From Prostheceraeus crozeri (taxonomy: Eukaryota; Platyhelminthes; Polycladida; Euryleptidae): a stretch of DNA of 64,000 nt. The notes under the pieces are model-generated. The model ran no database searches. It saw only the letters and a program-made list of their open reading frames with translations, and had not been told where the DNA came from. Shown here in pieces: positions 23,096 through 33,402 of this stretch; position 1 is the stretch's first letter, and every line of letters begins with the position of its first letter. The stretch covers positions 248,001-312,000 of the forward strand of contig CAJQUW010003176.1 in the NCBI GenBank assembly GCA_907163375.1, in the 5' to 3' direction. The translations under genes were made by a program, and so were the position numbers.

Positions 23096-24179
23096 ATGAG
23101 TACAGCAGTGAAACTCAGAAAGATTTATTACGACTTAAATCATCCCGCAAGTTTCAGTCGTCCGGAGGTTCTAGCTCGTGCAGCAGGTGTGGGAATAGAG
23201 AAAGTCAAGAAGTGGTTGAGGAGTCAACCGACTTACACTCTTCACAAAAATGCGAGAAAGCCGCTTCCAACAAGAAAATATGTTGTTAACAATATAGATA
23301 GTCAATGGCAAGCGGACTTGGCTGACATGCAACAGATATCACAGTACAATGATGGCTATAAATACATCTTAACCGTAATAGATATTTTATCTCGCTATGC
23401 TTGGGCACGTGCGCTGAAATCTAAACGAGGACCAGAAGTTGAAGCGGCTTTTCAGAGCATTTTCGATGAGGGGCGTGTTCCGCAAAGAATACGATCAAGG
23501 GAAGGAATTCGAAAACTCTCATGTTCGAAGTCTCCTTAAAAGTCATAATGTGGAATTGTTTAGTGTTAAAAGTGCTTATAAAGCTGCCATGGTTGAGAGG
23601 TTCAATCGCACACTGAAGACAAAAATATGGAGCTATTTCACTGCACAAAATACACATGTTTGGGTAGGTGAGCTGCAGAAATTTGTTAAGAATTACAATG
23701 AAAGCTACCATAGAATCATTAAGATGAAACCAGTTGATGTTACCCCAGATAATGCGATGGATGTATGGCTTCGATTGTATGATAAGAAAGCGAAAAACAT
23801 TTCCAATGAAAAGAAAATTAATGTTGGTGATAGAGTTCGGATTTCAAAGGTTAAGTCTACATTTGAGAAGGGGTATCTACCTAATTGGACTGAAGAAGAG
23901 CTTTTTGTGGATGAAGTAAATACAAAATTTAGACCCACCATGTATAAATTAATAGATTACCATGGCAATCCAATTGAAGGAAAATTTTACTCTTATGAAT
24001 TGCAAGTAGTAGACAGAAGTGAAGAGGTGTATATGATTGACAAAATAATTAGGGGGAAAGGTCATGGCAATCAAAGGAAATATCTAGTTAAATGGAAAGG
24101 ATATCCTGATTCATTCAATAGCTGGATAACGCACCTGGATCTACAAAATGTGGAGGTGGGAGACACTCGCAACTTTTAA
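23096..24179 (+). pseudogene. Polinton integrase with C-terminal chromodomain, broken
   Basis: A retroviral-type (rve) integrase. An N-terminal helix-turn-helix-like region (PASFSRPEVLARAAG) leads to the catalytic core: WQADLADMQ with the first Asp, the YKYILTVIDILSRYAW strand, and the DQGKEF block with the second Asp, followed by AMVERFNRTLK with the final Glu. The C-terminal end (about the last 55 residues) is a chromodomain: MIDKIIRGKG, KYLVKWKGYPDSFNSW. Integrase joins the element's ends to host DNA and makes the 6-base duplication; a chromodomain probably guides it to marked chromatin. The gene is broken but every main domain is still visible. Confidence 0.9.
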
Positions 24180-24192
24180 GCTAATATAGCAT

Positions 24193-25795
24193 GTGACTTC
24201 TTCCATATATGAGTTTAACATGTCTACTAACTTCAACATCATTCTTCCAAGCAATAGCAACCCCAAGATATTCCCAAGTAACAAACCATCTCTATACTCT
24301 GTTGAATTCGCTAATCCAATTACTCTGCATGGACCCCATGAAGTTGCTCTAACTGAAATTACTTATTACAACGATATCAGTTTGCTAAAGAACAACTATT
24401 TTGAATTACATAAAGAAGTGCGAGAGAAGGATGATTGCTTTCGCATATTTCAAAATATTCTACATGGTACATGGGCTTTTCATCATCTAACTTTACATCC
24501 TTTTTCAACATCTTTACCATCTGTCCAAAACATGATTAAAATTCAAAAGGCATTTGCAACGTCAACTTTTGATTCTAAGGTTCCCACAATGAGCTTGCAA
24601 GATACAGAAAAGGAAATCGGTAGAATGTTTGAACAAATAAATGATCTCTTCAAGCTGACTTTGAATAAATTCTACAAACCAGTCATAAAGGGGTCAACAA
24701 AATTGATGAAGGAAGGGAAGCATGTTCTTCTTGTATTAGGTAAGGATTTGAGTCATACTTTTGGGTATTCCAGAACAACTTTCTCATCAAGGTATTGGTA
24801 CAATGGACGTGGGTGGAATTCGGAGAGGAAAGTCACTGATTTTAAATGTAGAATTGTGCCATTGTATGCATTACAAAAAAGGAGCATCCGAGTAAAAAAT
24901 AAATTTGAGGTCATTAGAAGTTGAAGACTTTGCAAGAAAATTTCAAGGATCAGTGCCAGAAACGTTAATGACTTGTGAATATAAGAAAGAGAAAGTAACT
25001 TTATTTACTGTTGAAACGGAGGCAGAATTTATTGTTTTAACTAAAAAGACACCATTGTAAAAGTCTGAGTCCGCTGTTATTGAATTCGGATCTGAAATGA
25101 TTGGGATGTTTAAGGGCCTTGAAAGCGCACCTTGGTTGACAGAGTTAAATGATACATTCAAGGTTCAATTGTCCTCTTCTAAACTCAAAGCATCAACAAA
25201 TGCTTCATGGGATATCCACGTATACAGCGAAGACATATTGGGTGATGAATTGTCTACTTCCAGTGAACTTGTCAAAAGAGTTAATTTGAACATTGAAAGC
25301 TTGAAAACGCCATCTGAATTGTGTACAAAGCTAAATGAGTTTGGTGTAGATTACCTCGATGCAGATAAATATCACTTTTCTTATGACCCACATAAGATAC
25401 GCATGATTGTAAAGGTAGGGAAGACCTCTCTTATCAAGCTGGATAGCGTGTTAACGACCACATTGGGATTCTCAAAATCAACTATTTATGAAGGCACATC
25501 AATAGGCGATACAGCCCCATCACTAGAGCGTGATATAAGTAACTTATACGTCTATTGTAACATTATTGAATATACAAGGGTTGGCGACATTGAGGCCCGA
25601 CTTCTGCGCACATTTCCTCTCTCATCCGTATGGAAGCAACTAATCAATCGAGAATTTTTTAACACAATGTATCTACCAATCAGCCGAAATTACATCAATA
25701 GAATTGACATATCAATTCATGATGACGCAGGAGAAGTAGTACCGTTCTGTGGTGGTGTTACTGTTTTGACCCTACATATTAGGTCACGAGAATAA
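24193..25795 (+). pseudogene. Polinton penton-like (second capsid) protein, broken
   Basis: Two adjacent blocks on the same strand form a remnant of the protein that usually precedes the major capsid gene. The N-terminal block has FNIILPSNSNPKIFPSN and LHGPHEVALTEITYYN. This FxxxLPSN...FPxN, then hGxxEVaLxEIxY, is the standard opening of the Polinton second structural protein, which is interpreted as penton-like. The second block, 232 residues, contains FVYCNII-like strands (YVYCNIIEYTRVGD) and ends IDISIHDDAGE. It presumably forms the capsid vertex. The gene is broken. Confidence 0.7.
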
Positions 25796-25838
25796 GGCTT
25801 TACGCTATTGTGACTTCCATAGTTATTCAGTAGTCATA

Positions 25839-26287
25839 ATGACAGGCATTTACAGTAGACCATATCAGAGCGGTTATCCCGTGTTCGTTGGAGGTAGACG
25901 ACAAGTTGGAGGAGGCATATTTGGTGCACTAAGACGTATGGTTCTTCCAACACTCAAAAAGTATGGCGTACCAATCATGAAGCGTGTTGGAAGCAGGGCT
26001 TTAGATTTTGGTGCAAATGTTGCAGCTGATGCGCTTCAAGGTGAGGATATCGGTGAATCCATGAAAATGCGCGCGCAGCATCTGCCATAGACGCATCAGA
26101 TGATTTAACAAAGACGAGACGTACAATTCGGAAGAAGCGTAGGAAGTCAAGACAAGTTGGATCCGGTCGAGTTACTAAGCAAAGACGCAGGAAAAGTAAA
26201 AAGCCGACTAGAGCAGCACGTTCTAAATCTAGACGTCGAGTGAAAACAAGAAGGCGCAAACGAAATTCCACAGCGACTAGAAAATAG
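25839..26287 (+). pseudogene. Polinton basic core-like protein (pX/Mu-like), broken
   Basis: The readable N-terminal part has a Tyr/Gly/Arg-rich start (YSRPYQSGYPVF, GGRRQVGGGIFGALRR), then a hydrophobic segment and a small helical region. The following DNA encodes a strongly Arg/Lys-rich tail. A glycine/arginine-rich head and a very basic tail are typical of the small DNA-condensing proteins encoded between the penton-like and hexon-like genes of Polintons and adenoviruses. It probably packs DNA in the capsid. It is broken. Confidence 0.6.
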
Positions 26288-26350
26288 TCAAAACGAAGGA
26301 AGACAACATATTTGTAGAGCTAATACGATGCTGAGTATCAATTCGGCTTT

Positions 26351-27607
26351 GTGTTTCTTCGATTCTTCCCCTCATCAGACATCATCTCCTCAACAATTGT
26401 AGACATAGTCCCCACAACAAATATCGATGGTAACCAGCAGCCTATTCAGTTTGATATACCTGCCAATCCTCAAGATTATATTGACTGTCAATCCATTGAT
26501 TTAGAGTTGTGTATACAAATTAAGAAGACTGATGGTACAAATATCGATTCATCCAAGGATAAAGTGGGATTAGCAAATCTTCCTATTGCCAGTCTGTTCT
26601 CAGATGTGTATCTAATATTGAATGACAAACAGATTGAAGGAGGGGATCAAGCATATCCATATGGAGCATATATACATACAATGACTCAATTTCAAAAGCA
26701 AGCTAAACAGTCACACTTGCAAGTTTCTGGGTGGTATGATGATCAGCAAGGGAAATTTGATGATGTCTCAAATACAGGGTTGAAAAGACGAATGGATTTA
26801 ACAGCGGATTCAAAGGAATTATACTTGAAAGGACCTGTCTATCTTGATTTCCTTCGTCAATCTAGATATCTCCTATCACAGGTTAAAATGCAAATAAAAT
26901 TTATTCGTGCAAATCCTGAGTTCGCGTTAATGGCTTTTGGAGCTACAAACTATCAAGTCAACATAAGTAATGCCGTGCTCAATGTAAGGCGAGTAACAAT
27001 GAATCCGTCAGTCATCAACGAGCATGCGACAGGATTGAGGAAAAACAATGCAATATATCCAGTTAATCACAGTGTGTTGACAAACTTCACAATTGGTGCG
27101 GGATCATCCTCACATGCCTACCCAAATCTTTTTCCCACTGCAATGCCAAAGGCTGTGTATATCACATTTGTTGAAAATGAGGCATTCATTGGTGCTTTTG
27201 AAAAGAATCCATTCAATTTCCAACACTTTAATGTTAGCAAACTAGCACTCTATCAGGATGGGAAATTTGTATCTTGCAAAGCATATGAGCCTAATTTCAA
27301 AGATGGTAAATTCGCACGTGAATATGGTTCTACTTTCACCACCCTCAACATGTTTAATACAGATGATTCAAATGGAATTACAATGGATATGTACAAGAAT
27401 GGCTACTTCTTCATTATGTACAACCTCACAGCAGATGCAGATTTAGGTGGTGAAAGCGTAGGAGTTACAAAGCCTGGAAATCTACGACTGGATGTATCAT
27501 TTGAGTCACCTTTGAAGAAAACAATTACTTGTCTCATTTATGCTATCTATGATAGCAAAGTTGAAATAACAAGAATGAGAGACGTGACTGTCAGCTATCA
27601 GAGATGA
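26351..27607 (+). CDS. Polinton major capsid protein (double jelly-roll)
   Basis: A 418-residue block, near the usual length for the hexon-like capsid protein of Polintons (the F54H12.2-like family). Characteristic segments: FDIPANPQDYIDCQSIDLEL near 35, then SLFSDVYLILNDKQIEGGDQAYPYGAYI near 85, GPVYLDFLRQSRYLLSQV near 160, and NFQHFNVSKLALYQDGK near 290. The family opening (a short segment before the I-x-F-x-I strand) is only weakly matched at the very N terminus, so this end is uncertain. The next gene overlaps its stop by four bases, as often found in this cluster. It would form the main shell of the particle. Confidence 0.85.
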   Translation: MFLRFFPSSDIISSTIVDIVPTTNIDGNQQPIQFDIPANPQDYIDCQSIDLELCIQIKKTDGTNIDSSKDKVGLANLPIASLFSDVYLILNDKQIEGGDQAYPYGAYIHTMTQFQKQAKQSHLQVSGWYDDQQGKFDDVSNTGLKRRMDLTADSKELYLKGPVYLDFLRQSRYLLSQVKMQIKFIRANPEFALMAFGATNYQVNISNAVLNVRRVTMNPSVINEHATGLRKNNAIYPVNHSVLTNFTIGAGSSSHAYPNLFPTAMPKAVYITFVENEAFIGAFEKNPFNFQHFNVSKLALYQDGKFVSCKAYEPNFKDGKFAREYGSTFTTLNMFNTDDSNGITMDMYKNGYFFIMYNLTADADLGGESVGVTKPGNLRLDVSFESPLKKTITCLIYAIYDSKVEITRMRDVTVSYQR

Positions 27608-28067
27608 GTAACTTAAGCAACATAGAAATCTTGAGGAAAATGAGGAAAGCTCATCCCTACTCCAAGACAATATTTCTCAATGTCTTTTCTAGAGATTATT
27701 TACCTGATTCAATTCCTTTATATCCTTGTTCGCTTATCATCAATACAGATACCAACAATCTTCCCGGAAAACATTGGATTGCTGTATACATCAATCGTTA
27801 TAAAGTGGCCGAATATTTTGACTCTCTTAATCAACCTCGTTTACATGATATCGCATTATGGATGAACAGGTTCTCTGGACTGTTAGGAAAGTGACATCGT
27901 TCCCACTTCAAAGTAATACATCTCTAATGTGCGGTGGCTATGTACTCTATTTTGTCAATGAGAGACCATTGAAAAATAACTGTAAAAGTGCTTTAGAACT
28001 ATTTTCAAAAAACTGTGATAGAAATGATGTAATTCTTATTAAATATGTCGAAACAGTTTTGGAATAA
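27604..28067 (+). pseudogene. Polinton adenain-like cysteine protease, broken
   Basis: Adenovirus-type protease motifs are present: the catalytic His in LPGKHWIAVYI, an acidic partner in AEYFDSLNQP about 20 residues on, and the catalytic Cys in SLMCGGYVLYF. This is a capsid-maturation protease (family C5). It directly follows the capsid gene with a 4-base overlap. The gene is broken. Confidence 0.85.
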
Positions 28068-28173
28068 AGTTTTATGTTGTATCATTAACTTGCTCTTTTT
28101 TTCCAAAACAAGGGTTTATAAGGAAAACAAAAATATGTTCATATTTCATTATCTATTCACATATATAAAAAAT

Positions 28174-28743
28174 CTACAATTTGGTTTTCATGAAACATTT
28201 TTTCAAATCACATATGATGGGAGGCACATCACTTATGTCTTTAATGCCAGTTATCACAATCTTTCCATTATGGAACACATGAACATGATATGGATGCCAG
28301 TTAGTCAATTGAGCTGCAGGAAATAGCTCCACTTCATAAGTTAGATTATGTGATGATGTAACTTTACGGAAGTCATAGTGATAGTGTAATTCACATAACA
28401 CGGTCATTGTCTTCACTTTCCAATCAGATAATGAATAACCAAGTAAATGTTCCAAAGTTAGGTGTAGATATGAGAGATCACCCTCCATGACCCTTCCAAT
28501 ACATTGGATTGTTCCATTTGGAAAGAATAGGATAGTGAGAGATTTATCCTTCCTCTGAATCCTCCATGTTAACATTGAGGGTCTTCCAAGATGTAAGCTC
28601 GTTGTCGGCTTCAATTTGCGTTTTATCAGTAACCATTGTTTTCGGTTGGGTATATTCCTCTCGATCTCTTTTAGATTGAGTTTTGACTTTGCTTTTGTAG
28701 TTAACATCCGATTTACAACTTCCAACCGTTTGATGTCCTCCAT
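28174..28743 (-). CDS. TATA-binding-protein-like protein encoded in the Polinton
   Basis: A 189-residue reverse-strand ORF. Residues 1-55 are basic. From about 57 it follows TBP: LTWRIQRKDKSLTILFFPNG, then TIQCIG (TBP repeat 1: [22 protein letters not shown]), then WKVKTMTVLCELHYHYDF (TBP: FKIQNMVGSCDVKFPI), then YEVELFP (TBP: YEPELFP) and VHVFHNGKIVITGIK (TBP repeat 2: LLIFVSGKVVLTGAK). Three of the four positions that hold DNA-kinking phenylalanines in TBP are Phe here; the fourth appears to be Tyr. Both half-repeats are present, and length and spacing agree. Normal TBP binds the TATA box and nucleates transcription initiation. In this element, TATATAAG boxes precede several genes, so a self-serving initiation factor is a reasonable inference. 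The protein is strongly diverged from host TBP. It lies downstream of the ORF at 28544-29125. Confidence 0.75.
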   Translation of the reverse strand: MEDIKRLEVVNRMLTTKAKSKLNLKEIERNIPNRKQWLLIKRKLKPTTSLHLGRPSMLTWRIQRKDKSLTILFFPNGTIQCIGRVMEGDLSYLHLTLEHLLGYSLSDWKVKTMTVLCELHYHYDFRKVTSSHNLTYEVELFPAAQLTNWHPYHVHVFHNGKIVITGIKDISDVPPIICDLKKCFMKTKL

Positions 28744-29125
28744 CTTTAATGAATGACGTTATCTGTGGTAGTATCTCCCTTGTAAAGGTTTCCCATGTGA
28801 CGTCACTGAAACGAAAAAATCGATATTCAACATCTTCCCGCTTTGGTGAGCAGACGTATAGTTTGACTGTTGAATCACACTTTATCCATACCTTGTCATC
28901 GAGAGGAATCTTGATCCGAGTCTTATGGTTGCCAATGAGATCAGCGAAGTCTTTCAGTGAAGGCAATGAGTCAGTACTAATGCAAACGCCACGATGTTTT
29001 CGAACACTATTTGCTATTGAATGACGAAATGCTATTCTTTTAGAATTTGTTATGTGAACGTTTTGGACGACACTAAGTTTCCATGTTCTTATGTAATGAG
29101 GCATGTTCCGAAAGCTATGTTTCAA
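28544..29125 (-). CDS. unknown Polinton protein upstream of (overlapping) the TBP-like ORF
   Basis: A 193-residue reverse-strand frame, just before and overlapping the TBP-like frame. It has a basic, Cys-poor N terminus, a central hydrophobic/charged mix (VKLYVCSPKREDVEYRFFRF, then FTREILPQITSFIKDGG) and a K/D/E-rich C-terminal third. I do not recognise it. It may belong to the same gene as the TBP-like block or be a separate protein; I leave them apart. Three stem-loops lie directly upstream (29166-29335). Confidence 0.4.
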   Translation of the reverse strand: MKHSFRNMPHYIRTWKLSVVQNVHITNSKRIAFRHSIANSVRKHRGVCISTDSLPSLKDFADLIGNHKTRIKIPLDDKVWIKCDSTVKLYVCSPKREDVEYRFFRFSDVTWETFTREILPQITSFIKDGGHQTVGSCKSDVNYKSKVKTQSKRDREEYTQPKTMVTDKTQIEADNELTSWKTLNVNMEDSEEG

Positions 29126-29165
29126 ATTTGAGTTTAATGTTTGCCTAAAGTTTGTTATTATATTA

Positions 29166-29335
29166 GCTCAACATATCGGAATGATGTTGAGTACAAATTC
29201 TTCACATATTCATTCACATTAGGACTACCTATTTATTAGTAATCATTTCTACATATCGGAAAGATGTAGAAATTTCAATTTAGTAAGACTACTTATGTAT
29301 TAGTAAGTGTTGCTACATGTCGGAAGATGCAGCAA
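29166..29335. repeat. three tandem stem-loops with conserved loop and changing stems
   Basis: The stem-loops are at 29166-29192, 29245-29273 and 29310-29335. Each has a stem ending in CAT/ATG and a loop with the common core TCGGAA. The outer stem bases differ between the three (CTCAAC, ATTTCTAC, TTGCTAC), and the opposite strand changes to match, with a single mismatch in the third. The second and third belong to tandem units of about 65-70 bases that start with a shared GGACTACCTATTTATTAGTAA-like segment. They lie between the polymerase gene's end and the next leftward ORF. Function unknown; see findings. Confidence 0.7.
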
Positions 29336-29382
29336 TCGCAAGATCTATTACAAGTGGAATATTATATTGTTTTTATTTAGAC

Positions 29383-32300
29383 CTATTCTACATCACCTGT
29401 GACAGGAAGGCATCTCCTTCTCTTCGATGGTGGGGGAAGACCTAGGCTGTAGTGTCCATATGGTAATGATAAATTTTTATCCAGCCAACAGCGCTTATCC
29501 TCCCAAAGTGAAAGACCTCGCTTCCTAAATGATTTTGTGCTAACTATGTGATTTTTTGAATTTATAATTGTCATATCTTCAGTTGTATCATTCTCACTAT
29601 AATAGACACTCCTATAGTCATTATGTTTCAATTTTTTAACTGCTGCTCTCTGAATTCCTTTTGCACGTTTGATGCTATGATTCGTAGAGTCTAGATATTT
29701 CATTGAATACATTTTCGGTTTTAGTAGGATCATTTCCTCAAGCAATTTTCCAGCACACTCATCCTTAAAACAACCTAATCTAGATTTGTTTGTAGTTGAG
29801 TATAGTCGGTGATGACTGTCATAGTTTGAAGAGTCAACCTTTTCACCGAAGTATAGAAGTATATCTTCCAGACGGACAGATGGTGATGTGTATAAACATA
29901 AGAAGAAACTGTCGGTATCACCTCCACAAAGCCGCGTTCTATTTATCAGTGGACACCCTTTTAGATCATTGTAATATAATTGATACATTTCCAACTTACT
30001 ATAGTCAAGTACTGCTTGACCAACATATATTAATTTATTTAAAACTATTGAAGGTTTGTACATTTCCATACCAACCAGATCTTCCTCAAATATTTTGTGT
30101 TGAACATAGAGAGGATAATTTGACAATTTCAGTAGTTGTTTCTCATTGTTGACTAGTTTAAATTTTTCCTTCTCCTTACATTTTCCATTGTTTTACCATA
30201 TAAAGAATTATTTTTCAATTTGCAGAATGACTTTTCGAAGTCAGTGCTTGATTCAGCCATCTTTTGAGAGTTCATATCAATGTATGTTTTTAACCAAGGC
30301 TTTTGTGTGAATTTTATGCCACTATGAATCTTCTTGATTCTCATGCCCATGGTGAAGTAAAATTTTAAAATTGAGTAGTGGACTACATAATTTTCCCTAT
30401 CAAATTGATGGAGCAGAAGTTTCTTGATAAAAGAAAAATGTGTATTTGGTCTTACTTTTTCATGTAGATTTTTCATATAGTGTGAAAACATTCTCTTTTC
30501 AATCATCTGCATTTCTGGAGCTAATGGGAAATCGGCAGTGTCATCATGAATGGCTGCAGGATACTCTAAATCTAAATCAAAAATGTAGCCGATTTCACCA
30601 TCATCTATATTTTGAACATTTTCTTCATTTAAAAAATTATCTAATTCACTTTCATTCAACCATTTGAAATTTGAGTGGGGTAGATTCCTACTGAGTGAAG
30701 AACCGTAAAGGTTATTAACATCTAAGTAGGTCAAATGCCGACTTTCATGTGTATTATTTCCTAATTCTTCAATGCGTGCACGCGCTCGGTGAATGTTGGT
30801 GAAAGTCATACCCCCTCTAATTCCTCGTTCAAATAGATTGTACATATTTTCATCTTGTATGTAGTGTGGGGGATCATTGGAAGAGAAATTTAGTGCTGAG
30901 GTAAAGCTAAGATGTGGGAGACTGACAAAATGTACAGGGTCGACTTCATCCTCACGTTGACTCAATGCTCTAAACACTTCAAATATGTCTGCCAACAATA
31001 AAACATCTAACTTCAGATATGCCAGCATGTAATCACCAAATGTGCTACAATTAAATTCAATCCATGCCTTGTTAGCGTGTTCATATTCACTATCGGAACA
31101 GTGCTCACGAGTAAGATCATTATAGAATTCAAATTGTGGTGGTAGACAGTCTTCCGTCAACGTGTTTAAGTTTTTGAAGTATGAATATGGAAACACTCCC
31201 TTCTGATATAAAACATTATCACTTAATTGTGGAAATTCTACCCTTAATGTCTCTACATGCTCATACGTTTGCAAGCCCTTGGCTAATTCACTCGAGGATG
31301 CACTTAGAAATCGATATGAGTCTAAGAATTTTAGTTTAAAGTATACTTTCTTCCCTTTGTATTCATTTACAGGGACACTGGCGGATAAAGTTATATATTT
31401 TTCAGCAGTTGCTGCTACAACATCTAATTTCCAAGATTTCATTCTTCCAATCGCTTTATAGCAAACGATGTGACTATCATAATTTTTAAAATTGTGGAAA
31501 AATATGGGGAGCTCCCGTCTGTTAAGTCTTAACCGGAGATTGCATTTCCTACATAATGTTTGCCTATATCGTCCGGTGATATGATCATGATCACGAACTT
31601 TTATGACTTCATCGCTGAATTTCGATTTACATTTGTTGCAACATTCTGCATTCTCATGGCTTGCTTTTTCATCCGCTGACAGTGTCATTGGGTGCCTAGT
31701 TGTTGCACATTGGTTGTCATATAAGTCTTTGGCTACAGTTTCTAAGTGGTGCAAGAAACTAATTATGCAATTTTCTCCCTCAAAGAGGTAATACTTGTTT
31801 TCAAATTTCGATTGAAGGGCAGTATGCCAGACATGATAAGCTCCAATGGCCGCAGGTTTATGTATTTTATTATCAATGTAGCAGTCTATATCTGCATAAA
31901 TTACTAAAGGAGGACTTAGTTGATGTTCCATGCTACTTGTTAGTACTTTTAGATCCGATGGCATTTTTTCTATTTGTGCTTTTCCTCGAATACAAAACTG
32001 GAAGTGTCGTTCTAGTGTTGTTTTATATGTGAATGACTGAGTGCATCTTTCGCAGAAGTATTTATGTCTATTTAAAGTTCTCCTATACAATCTTGACAGC
32101 TTTGGAATTCCACAGTAGTGTGCTGCTCCATTGTTTAGAATTAGCAAAATATTAACCGTTTGCCTACCAGTAAAGTTACTATTGTAACGAACACCTTTGA
32201 GTCCATTTTCATAAAAGTGAATGTTAATTTTAATATCATTATTTTTCTCAAATTTTGGAATATCTTTGATTGATACTGGTGTGGAAATGCCTTCCATATT

Positions 32301-32744
32301 TAGCTCAGATGTCCACTCACTATATGATTTTACTTCATTCCTTGAATAAGGTACTTCATCATAATGCAATATTGATAAAACTGCATATAGGAAGCAATCA
32401 TTTGCATTTGAATTAACATTAATGACAGCTTTAGAGTTTTTTAACTTCTTTGGTAGAGGAAATGATTGTCCACCTGACAGTATTGGACTTGTTATTACAT
32501 TGAACTCTATATTTTGTACATCATCTATAATCCAATTGCTACCCTTTTTTGTGAAGGCTTCAATATGATTTACTAGACTATTTAGATGATCCTGAAACCA
32601 AGCATCATAGTCATAAATATAGTTCGAGGATGATGAGGTAAAGTGTGCGAGAAAAGTTTCTTCTTCTTGAGGATTAGAACGGACATAACGAATTTGTACA
32701 ATCAGACGACCACGCAATTGATAGCTCCTTAGTAAGTCAGACAC
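29383..32744 (-). pseudogene. Polinton protein-primed DNA polymerase B, broken
   Basis: The large leftward block encodes family-B polymerase of the protein-primed type. Early on (near residue 230) a Cys2-His-Cys finger-like stretch is visible. The exonuclease is at about 285-600: VIYADIDCYID, FHNFKNYDSHI and YLKLDVLLLADI. An endonuclease-VII-like knuckle (CNKCKSKF then RDHDHITGRYRQ and CRKCN) is inserted within it. Polymerase motifs follow: A near 690 (YLDVNNLYGSSL), B near 850 (KNNSLYGKTMENV), and C in the second block (GGDTDSFFL). It copies the element using a terminal protein instead of an RNA primer. The gene is broken but all main motifs are readable. Confidence 0.95.
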
Positions 32745-33236
32745 TTAATTCCCTAACATGGAACGCATGCTTTCTAAGAATGATGTTATGTCCACAGTAG
32801 GTGTTGTTGGTGTGATATCATACACACGTGCATGGCCATTGAGTGCGCTTTCGCTGAGACTAACAGTTCCATAGTTATTATGCATATTCATCTCACTATT
32901 TGTATTATGTACATTCATATGCTGTCGAAATCTACTTATATAGTAATACGTTTTGCCACACCGAGAGCAGTATTGCATAAAGTTTTGTATGTTAGTTGAA
33001 GCGCTGGTTGTTGGCTTAGAAGTAGATCTATTTTGATTATTTGAATTTGACTCTGTTATGCTATCATTCGGTTTATTATTGCATACAAGTTTATGTCTCT
33101 TAAGATTATCTATCCTATTCGTCTTATATGGACACTTGCTACATTGATACGTTTTTCCTAACTTACAAAATTTTTCATGACGTTGCAAATTGCCTATGAG
33201 AGTAAATACTTTTCCACACTTGGTACAGACAACCAT
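32745..33236 (-). CDS. C2H2 zinc-finger protein directly upstream of the polymerase
   Basis: 163 residues with ATG at 33236. There are three zinc fingers: the first near 4-24 (CTKCGKVF...H...C), the second near 31-52 (CSKCPYK...H...C), and the third near 90-110 (CSRCGKTYYYISRFRQH...H). Ser/Thr/Asn-rich linkers join them. The first two end in Cys instead of the second His. The block abuts the polymerase block with no gap, so it may be the polymerase's own N-terminal region or a separate regulatory/DNA-binding protein. A TATA box (33267-33276) and a TGACGTCA site (33290-33297) lie just upstream of its start, supporting transcription from here. Confidence 0.65.
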   Translation of the reverse strand: MVVCTKCGKVFTLIGNLQRHEKFCKLGKTYQCSKCPYKTNRIDNLKRHKLVCNNKPNDSITESNSNNQNRSTSKPTTSASTNIQNFMQYCSRCGKTYYYISRFRQHMNVHNTNSEMNMHNNYGTVSLSESALNGHARVYDITPTTPTVDITSFLESMRSMLGN

Positions 33237-33266
33237 GATTATTGATGAGGATTGAATTTAGCAAGC

Positions 33267-33276
33267 CCTTATATAC
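33267..33276 (-). promoter_or_regulatory. TATA box for the zinc-finger/polymerase unit
   Basis: On the reverse strand this reads TATATAAGGG, about 30 bases before the ATG at 33236. Confidence 0.6.
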
Positions 33277-33289
33277 ATCTATCATCCTA

Positions 33290-33297
33290 TGACGTCA
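33290..33297. promoter_or_regulatory. CRE-type site TGACGTCA
   Basis: A perfect palindromic cAMP-response-element motif about 15 bases upstream of the TATA box. A CCAAT pentamer is present near 33310 as well. Confidence 0.45.
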
Positions 33298-33402
33298 ACG
33301 TTATCACTAGCCAATAGCTTATGTTCCCATCTGATGCAAAGAGAAAACATAAAATGTTTGATAATTTCTTTTTTCCTAAATGAAGAAAGATAAAAGTTAA
33401 AG

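Noticed and set aside
22963-23289. 108-residue Cys-rich ORF
   Set aside because: It overlaps the integrase's N-terminal part in another frame and looks like a shadow; its cysteines have no zinc-finger spacing.
32745-33236. Zinc-finger block taken as a host zinc-finger gene
   Set aside because: It abuts the polymerase block within the Polinton and has an element-style promoter, so it belongs to the element.
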